This document shows, in pieces, positions 32,259-36,757 of a DNA stretch of 36,757 nucleotides (position 1 is its first letter; every line of letters begins with the position of its first letter). Location of the stretch: NCBI RefSeq assembly GCF_001304695.1, contig NZ_JFAQ01000146.1, positions 1 to 36,757 of the forward strand, in the 5' to 3' direction. A model generated the notes under the pieces. The model worked only from the letters and a program-made list of their open reading frames with translations. It had not been told where the DNA came from and did no database searches. This stretch comes from Xanthomonas axonopodis. GTDB taxonomy: Bacteria; Pseudomonadota; Gammaproteobacteria; Xanthomonadales; Xanthomonadaceae. The position numbers were made by a program, and so were the translations under genes.

Positions 32259-33203
32259 CTAACTGGTACGCGCCATACGATCCAACCAACAGCCCAGCCC
32301 TTGCGCGTTGAGCTCGATATCTGTTGCCAGCAGTTGCTCCACCGCTGCATCGTCCAACCGACAGCCATGTTGGCGTGCGCGCTCCAGATACAACGCGGTC
32401 AATGCCGCCACCATGCAGCGATGCCGGTCCGGACGTTGCGCGCAGCCCAGCGCAATGTCGGTCATCGCATGAATCTGCTCGCCCAGCGCCCGCGCCAACG
32501 GTACTGGCGAGGTGACACGGCCGTAGTGGGTCAGATACATCGCCTCCGGTGCGGCGTCCATCAGGCGCGCGATCGATTGCAGCATGGCCTCGGGTTCGAA
32601 TTGCACAGGCGAGGACGTCGGCAGAATGAAAGCGCCACGTGCACTGTCCAACTGGCGATACGACAGGCCGAAGGTGTCACCGGTGAACCAGCTGCGGCTG
32701 CGCGCATCCCACACGCACAGATGATGGCGCGCATGTCCAGGCGTCTCGATGGTGCGCAGCGCACGCTCGCCCAGCATCACGGTATGACCCTCGCTCGCCG
32801 CCACCACACGCTCGGCCGGCACCGGCTCGATAACGCCGTAATTGCGCGCCATCTCCGCCTCGCCATACACCGCGGTGGCGCCGGCAATCAGCCGCGCAGG
32901 GTCGATCAGGTGTGGTGCGCCGCGCGGATGCACCAGCACCTGCGCATGGGGCAAATGCCGCAACAGGGCCCCTGCACCGCCAGCATGATCCAGATGCACA
33001 TGGGTCAGGATCAACCACGTCACCTGCGCTGGTACCAACCCGGCCGCCTGCACCGCGGCCAGCATCTGCGGTACCGACAGCGAGGTACCGCAATCGATCA
33101 AGGCGGCCCGCTGCGCTTCGACTACCAGATACGCCGCATCGAATTGCACGCCGCCAAAGCCGGTATCGATGGTGTGGATGTTGAACTCGGCTGTCGCTGT
33201 CAT
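32259..33203 (-). CDS. MBL-fold metallo-hydrolase
   Basis: 314 aa from ATG 33203 (a GTG two codons upstream is also open). Metallo-beta-lactamase fold: metal-binding HVHLDHAGG (HxHxDH), a later His in TPGHARHHL, Asp in FTGDTFGLSY, and His in YLTHYGRV near the end of the core. Residues about 240-314 form an extra helical C-terminal domain (HRCMVAALTALYLERARQ). No signal peptide, so cytoplasmic. The substrate is not told by sequence; glyoxalase-II-like, lactonase-like and RNase-type relatives share this signature. Not obviously in an operon with the neighbours. Confidence 0.9.
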   Translation of the reverse strand: MTATAEFNIHTIDTGFGGVQFDAAYLVVEAQRAALIDCGTSLSVPQMLAAVQAAGLVPAQVTWLILTHVHLDHAGGAGALLRHLPHAQVLVHPRGAPHLIDPARLIAGATAVYGEAEMARNYGVIEPVPAERVVAASEGHTVMLGERALRTIETPGHARHHLCVWDARSRSWFTGDTFGLSYRQLDSARGAFILPTSSPVQFEPEAMLQSIARLMDAAPEAMYLTHYGRVTSPVPLARALGEQIHAMTDIALGCAQRPDRHRCMVAALTALYLERARQHGCRLDDAAVEQLLATDIELNAQGLGCWLDRMARTS

Positions 33204-33332
33204 TCGCACCCCGCAGCTGCTTTAAAAACCGCAGTGTAGGCCCATGCCTGGCGTCGCTGTCGTGCATGTCGGCACAGGCGCGACCTGACGCAGCCGCAAC
33301 AACCCACCTCTACGCCTGCCGCGGCGCGCAGG

Positions 33333-34622
33333 TTACGCCTCGCGCAAGGCGTCCATTGCGGCAAGAATCACGTCCGAATCCACTTGCGCATGCACGCCCG
33401 GCAGCTGCAAATCGCTCGCCTGCGTGGCCTGTTTCAGCCGCGCGATCACCTGTCCGGCATCGCGTGGCGAAGCGAAGCCATCGCTCTGCAGCAGCAATGC
33501 ACCCGCGCCATCGTTCAACTTGAAATAGAACTTGCCATCGCTTTCACGGTATTGCTTGAACACCGGCAGCGCGATCTTTTCGCTGGCCTGCACCGCCGCG
33601 GTGGCGGCCTGGCTTGACAGATCGCGCAAGCCCACCGCATCGCGCAACTCGGCCAGCAGCGGGGTGGCATAGCGCGCGCGCAGACGTGCACCACCGGCGC
33701 GCAGAATCGCTTCGATCTTGGCTGGCTCTGCCATCAACGCCTTGTAGCGCGTACGCAGCGGCGCAATCTCTTGATCGATCCGTTCGAACAACTGCTGCTT
33801 GGCATCGCCCCAGCCGATGCCGTCGGCAAACGCCTGCGCAAAGGCAGCAGATTCCTGCGGCGTGGCAAATGCCTGGTACAGCTGAAACAACGCCGCCCCC
33901 TGCGTGTCCTTCGCTTCGCCCGGGGCGCGCGAATCGGTGAGGATGGAAAACACCAGCTTGCGCAATTCCTCGCGCGGTGCGAACAGCGGAATGGTGTTGC
34001 TATAGCTCTTGCTCATCTTGCGGCCATCCAGGCCCGGCAAGGTGGACACCTGCTCGTCGATCACCACTTCGGGCAAGGTGAAAAAGTCGCGCCCGTAGAC
34101 ATGATTGAAACGCTGCGCAAAATCGCGTGCCATTTCGATGTGCTGGATCTGGTCGCGCCCCACCGGCACCTTGTGTGCATTGAAGATCAGGATATCGGCC
34201 GCCATCAGCACCGGGTACATGAACAAGCCTGCGGTGACGCCGGCATCCTCGTCCTCACCATCGGCGCGGTTCTTGTCCACTGCCGCCTTGTAGGCATGCG
34301 CGCGATTGAGGATGCCCTTGCCGGCCACGCAGGTTAGCAACCACATCAACTCGGTGGTTTCGGGCACATCGGACTGCCGGTAGAACCACACCTTGTCCGG
34401 GTCCAGGCCGCAGGCCAGCCAGGTGGCGGCGATTTCCAGTGTCGAACGCTGCGTGCGCGCCGGATCCTGCGCCTTGATCAGGCTGTGCAGATCGGCCAGG
34501 AAATAGAAGCTCTCCGCATCCGCACCTGCACTGGCCTGGATGGCCGGGCGGATGGCACCGACGTAATTGCCCAGATGCGGGGTGCCGGAGGTGGTGATGC
34601 CGGTAAGGACACGGGTGGTCAT
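33333..34622 (-). CDS. trpS: Tryptophan-tRNA ligase with C-terminal YegP-like extension
   Basis: 429 aa, ATG 34622. Class I aminoacyl-tRNA synthetase: HIGH-like SGTPHLGNY at 12-20, KMSKS at 202-206 (GRKMSKSYSN), and Trp-binding region motifs (MYPVLMAADILIF, VGRDQIQHIEMARD). This joins Trp to tRNA-Trp using ATP. TrpS is normally about 330-340 aa. Here about 85 extra residues follow from about 345. They include FYFKLNDGAGALLLQSDG and a helix RDAGQVIARLKQA, which resemble the DUF1508/YegP fold (a small beta-alpha unit). The extension seems fused rather than random since it is in frame and conserved-looking. Confidence 0.95.
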   Translation of the reverse strand: MTTRVLTGITTSGTPHLGNYVGAIRPAIQASAGADAESFYFLADLHSLIKAQDPARTQRSTLEIAATWLACGLDPDKVWFYRQSDVPETTELMWLLTCVAGKGILNRAHAYKAAVDKNRADGEDEDAGVTAGLFMYPVLMAADILIFNAHKVPVGRDQIQHIEMARDFAQRFNHVYGRDFFTLPEVVIDEQVSTLPGLDGRKMSKSYSNTIPLFAPREELRKLVFSILTDSRAPGEAKDTQGAALFQLYQAFATPQESAAFAQAFADGIGWGDAKQQLFERIDQEIAPLRTRYKALMAEPAKIEAILRAGGARLRARYATPLLAELRDAVGLRDLSSQAATAAVQASEKIALPVFKQYRESDGKFYFKLNDGAGALLLQSDGFASPRDAGQVIARLKQATQASDLQLPGVHAQVDSDVILAAMDALREA

Positions 34623-34716
34623 CTACGTCATGCCAGGGTGGGGTAGCCCCCAAGTTTAGCGGTTCCGCACGTTAGCCACCGGGGCACGGGCGCCGCGGAG
34701 TTGGTTCGAGGCTGGA

Positions 34717-34744
34717 ACGCAGAACGGGCCGCGTTCGGCGGCCC
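34717..34744 (-). terminator. Terminator of the csbD-like gene
   Basis: On the minus strand GGGCCGC/GCGGCCC (34744-34738, 34732-34726) with a 5-base loop, followed by GTTCTGCGTTCC. Same 15-base tail as the terminator at 4247. Confidence 0.6.
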
Positions 34745-34791
34745 ATCGTCTGCAAGCTGCTCGCCTCACCCGGCGGCAGACCGGCGCACCA

Positions 34792-35001
34792 TCAAGTGTC
34801 GTCGCGCAACGACTTTTCGAACGCGCGCACTTCGCTCTGGGCGCGATCGCGATCCCAGCCATAGCGCTCCTGGAGCTTGCCCTGCAGATATTCGGCATTG
34901 CCTTCGGCGACCTTGAAATCGTCGTCGGTAAGATCGCCCCACTGCGCCTGGGCCTTGCCCTTCAACTGGGTCCACTTGCCGGAAATGATGTCAGTGTTCA
35001 T
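34792..35001 (-). CDS. CsbD family stress protein
   Basis: 69 aa from ATG 35001 behind GGAG. The opening [18 protein letters not shown], then [27 protein letters not shown] and a last acidic/basic helix, is a complete CsbD protein (usually 60-70 aa). In Bacillus CsbD is a general-stress protein, and E. coli YjbJ is one of the abundant proteins of stationary phase; molecular function is unknown. It lies alone, with a terminator behind it. Confidence 0.93.
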   Translation of the reverse strand: MNTDIISGKWTQLKGKAQAQWGDLTDDDFKVAEGNAEYLQGKLQERYGWDRDRAQSEVRAFEKSLRDDT

Positions 35002-35188
35002 GCAATGACTCCGCTGATGCGGTCGCGATTGACCGTGGCGCCAGCGTGCCCACGCAGGCGTTGGCAGTGCATCAAAAGGTGTCAAACCGCCGATCACGGC
35101 ACTGAACCATTACCCAATCCATTGCGGGTTTCACTGCACGTGGCTGCGTGCGCGCGTCGCGAGCCCCACCTTCCACGCAAGCGCGCAC

Positions 35189-35218
35189 AAAAAAACGGGC
35201 CTTGCGGCCCGTTCTTTT
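35189..35218 (-). terminator. Terminator after the entericidin pair
   Basis: 8-bp stem AACGGGCC/GGCCCGTT (35194-35201, 35206-35213) with loop TTGC. It is flanked by a run of A on one side and TTTT on the other, so it works both ways, here mainly for the minus-strand genes. Confidence 0.85.
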
Positions 35219-35233
35219 GCATGCGGCGTCAGA

Positions 35234-35368
35234 TTACTTACGTGCTGCGTCTTCCACCTTCTCGCCAGCGCCCTGCACGTCCTTGCCGGCACCTGCGACG
35301 GTGTTGCAACCCGCCAGCATTCCCACCGACAACATCGACAGCACCAGCAGCACAATTGCACGCTTCAT
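35234..35368 (-). CDS. Entericidin A/B family lipoprotein (second copy)
   Basis: 44 aa from ATG 35368 behind GAGGAG. Lipoprotein signal MKRAIVLLVLSMLSVGMLAGC with lipobox LAGC (Cys21), then the core NTVAGAGKDVQGAGEKVEDAA typical of EcnA/EcnB. Small cell-envelope lipoproteins; in E. coli the pair acts as antidote and toxin, with EcnB linked to bacteriolysis in stationary phase. It lies 74 bp downstream of a near-identical copy. Without known regulators the EcnA-versus-EcnB assignment cannot be made. Confidence 0.9.
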   Translation of the reverse strand: MKRAIVLLVLSMLSVGMLAGCNTVAGAGKDVQGAGEKVEDAARK

Positions 35369-35442
35369 AACACACTCCTCATGGGTAAAGCGGCGCGTTG
35401 CCGCAGATCGATCAGTTGAACAAGACCACGCGATGTGACGGA

Positions 35443-35595
35443 TCAGCACTTACCTTCGCTGCATTTTTCGGCCGTTTTCTCGACCTTGTCGCCTGCACCC
35501 TGCATGTCCTTGCCGGCGCCGGCCACGGTGTTGCAGCCCGTCATCACGCCGGCCGAAAACAGGCCCAGCACCATCAGTGTCAGCAGTCGCTTCAT
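35443..35595 (-). CDS. Entericidin A/B family lipoprotein (first copy)
   Basis: 50 aa from ATG 35595 behind GAGGACGAG. Lipoprotein signal MKRLLTLMVLGLFSAGVMTGC (Cys21), core NTVAGAGKDMQGAGDKVEKTA, and a cysteine-containing tail (EKCSEGKC) absent from the second copy. The extra pair of Cys may form a disulfide. First gene of the tandem; both copies end before the terminator at 35189. A promoter should lie in 35596-35702. Confidence 0.9.
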   Translation of the reverse strand: MKRLLTLMVLGLFSAGVMTGCNTVAGAGKDMQGAGDKVEKTAEKCSEGKC

Positions 35596-35702
35596 CGCTC
35601 GTCCTCGTTCTATCACGGTGCCAGCGCACCTGGCTTGGCGCCAAATCTGACTGCGCGGCCGTGGATTTGATGTGAACGCGGCGCGGTGCGCCCGGTGCGG
35701 GA

Positions 35703-36626
35703 TCAATCCCGCATCAGTGTCGACTTGCCGAACAGGCTTTCGACCAGATCCACCGCCAGTTCGGCAGTCGCATTGCGGTTGTCCAGCACCGGGTTGAGCT
35801 CGACGATATCCAACGACCCCATGCGCCCGGTGTCGGCAATCATTTCCATCACCAGTTGCGCCTCACGGTAGTTGGGGCCACCGAGCACCGTGGTGCCCAC
35901 GCCCGGCGCGATGCTGGGGTCGAGGAAATCCACATCGAAACTTACGTGCAGGTGCGTCTCGGCGCTCATGCCCTGCAACGCCGCCTCCATGGTGCGTTTC
36001 ATACCTGCTTCGTCGATGTAGCGCATGTCGTACACATCGATGCGGTGCTGTTTGATCAGCCGCTTCTCCTCCGGGTCCACCGAGCGGATGCCGATCTGCC
36101 GCACCTGCTCGGGCAACAACGCCGGCGCACTGCCGCCCAGGTGCGTCAGCGCCTCCGGGCCCAGCCCGCACAGGCAGGCCACCGGCATGCCGTGCACATT
36201 GCCCGAAGGGGTCACCTCGCTGGTGTTGAAATCCGAATGCGCATCCAGCCACAGCACCCGCAACGGCCTGCCCTGCTCGCGGCAGTACTTGGCCACTGCC
36301 GTGATCGAGCCGATGCCCAGGCAATGGTCGCCACCGAGCATGATCGGCATGCGCCCGGCACGCAGTTCGGCATAGCTGGCATCCATCAGCGCCTGGTTCC
36401 ACGCCACCACTTCGTCCAGATGCCGGTAGCCGGCCTGCGGCGCCTGCCAGGGATTGCGCGGACCATCCAGATTGCCCAGATCGCGCGCCTCCACGCCGCG
36501 ACCGACCAGCGCCTCCTGCAGGCCGGCGATGCGTAGCGCCTCCGGCCCCATGCGCGCACCACGGTGGCCCGCGCCGATGTCGGTGGGAACGCCAATCAAG
36601 GAAACCGGCACGTACTGCGTTGCCAT
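35703..36626 (-). CDS. rocF: Arginase
   Basis: 307 aa from ATG 36626 behind GGAG; five codons further up an in-frame start exists without a better site. Hydrolyses arginine to ornithine and urea with two Mn2+. Metal ligands sit in GGDHCLGIGS (His101), DAHSDFN (Asp128, His130, Asp132), and SFDVDFLDP (two Asp near 231-233). The catalytic-site His in NVHGMP (about 145) is present. Length fits bacterial arginases (about 300). No arginine-uptake or ornithine genes adjoin it in the window. Confidence 0.95.
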   Translation of the reverse strand: MATQYVPVSLIGVPTDIGAGHRGARMGPEALRIAGLQEALVGRGVEARDLGNLDGPRNPWQAPQAGYRHLDEVVAWNQALMDASYAELRAGRMPIMLGGDHCLGIGSITAVAKYCREQGRPLRVLWLDAHSDFNTSEVTPSGNVHGMPVACLCGLGPEALTHLGGSAPALLPEQVRQIGIRSVDPEEKRLIKQHRIDVYDMRYIDEAGMKRTMEAALQGMSAETHLHVSFDVDFLDPSIAPGVGTTVLGGPNYREAQLVMEMIADTGRMGSLDIVELNPVLDNRNATAELAVDLVESLFGKSTLMRD

Positions 36627-36757
36627 GCATTGCTCCAGCATCGATAAAGCCCTGCAGTTTAGTTGCCCGCCCGCACAGTGACGCGCGGCAGCGCAGCATG
36701 CATGTCGCCCGTACTGAACAGTGCGAGCAAACGCAAGGTTTAGGGCAACGCTGATCA

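Noticed and set aside
31901-32311. Plus-strand 136-codon frame in the M28-MBL gap
   Set aside because: It runs into the antisense of the MBL gene, has no good start site and no recognisable motif.
1-36757. CRISPR array, rRNA, prophage or intact insertion sequence
   Set aside because: No regular spaced repeats, transposase, integrase or phage structural gene is seen. The holin-family protein at 12698 belongs to the YqjE group, not to a phage.

Overview
The window looks like a chromosomal segment of a Xanthomonas or close Xanthomonadaceae relative. It is GC-rich and dense in lineage-typical genes: an EcnA/B pair, a catalase/cytochrome b561/ECF module, TIGR01777 epimerase, and a long TrpS. Two intergenic loci carry tandem GGGAWTS-type heptads of the kind common in Xanthomonas. 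This is inferred from gene content and style, not from a database search. There is no CRISPR array, intact insertion sequence, phage or rRNA.

Layout. 1-780: an unrecognised open frame from the edge and a damaged tRNA-Thr-like gene. 0.8-3.2 kb: a slipin-RtcB RNA-repair pair ending in a strong terminator. 3.4-4.2 kb: a glycine-zipper protein with an internally duplicated C-terminal module. 4.4-6.7 kb (minus strand): a 54-aa membrane protein, a frameshifted DUF3182 gene and an alpha/beta hydrolase coupled by TAATG. 7.0-8.4 kb: two small unknown proteins and a DUF4142 lipoprotein. 8.5-13.6 kb: a TIGR01777 epimerase, a histone-H1-like Lys/Ala protein with 11-residue repeats (minus), a DegP/DegQ-type protease, and an ElaB/YqjE/YqjK-like trio. 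14.2-17.6 kb: an AI-2E-family exporter, a HAD phosphatase and an M17 aminopeptidase.

17.6-20.3 kb is an ECF sigma module. A sigma gene and a catalase-peroxidase/cytochrome b561 operon diverge from a 138-bp region holding two near-identical promoters, GGAATAA-N14-CGTYT, one facing each way. The anti-sigma gene behind sigma has lost its central part and is out of frame, so the sigma factor may be unrestrained.

20.6-26.2 kb carries a ThuA-domain gene and a MacAB/LolCDE-like ABC operon (fusion protein, ATPase, two permeases). Four of the five genes contain one small frameshift each and only the ATPase is intact. Either the block is decaying or the assembly is poor here. 26.3-29.3 kb: a lipoprotein hydrolase and two overlapping EamA transporters, of which the RarD-like one has lost about 18 residues of TM2. 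29.4-36.6 kb: a Rap1a/Tai-like secreted protein, an M28 peptidase, an MBL-fold hydrolase, TrpS with a YegP-like C-terminal extension, CsbD, two entericidin lipoproteins and arginase.

Much of the window (glycine-zipper protein, DUF4142, H1-like protein, HtrA protease, ElaB/YqjE, CsbD, entericidins, catalase/b561) fits envelope and oxidative stress functions.
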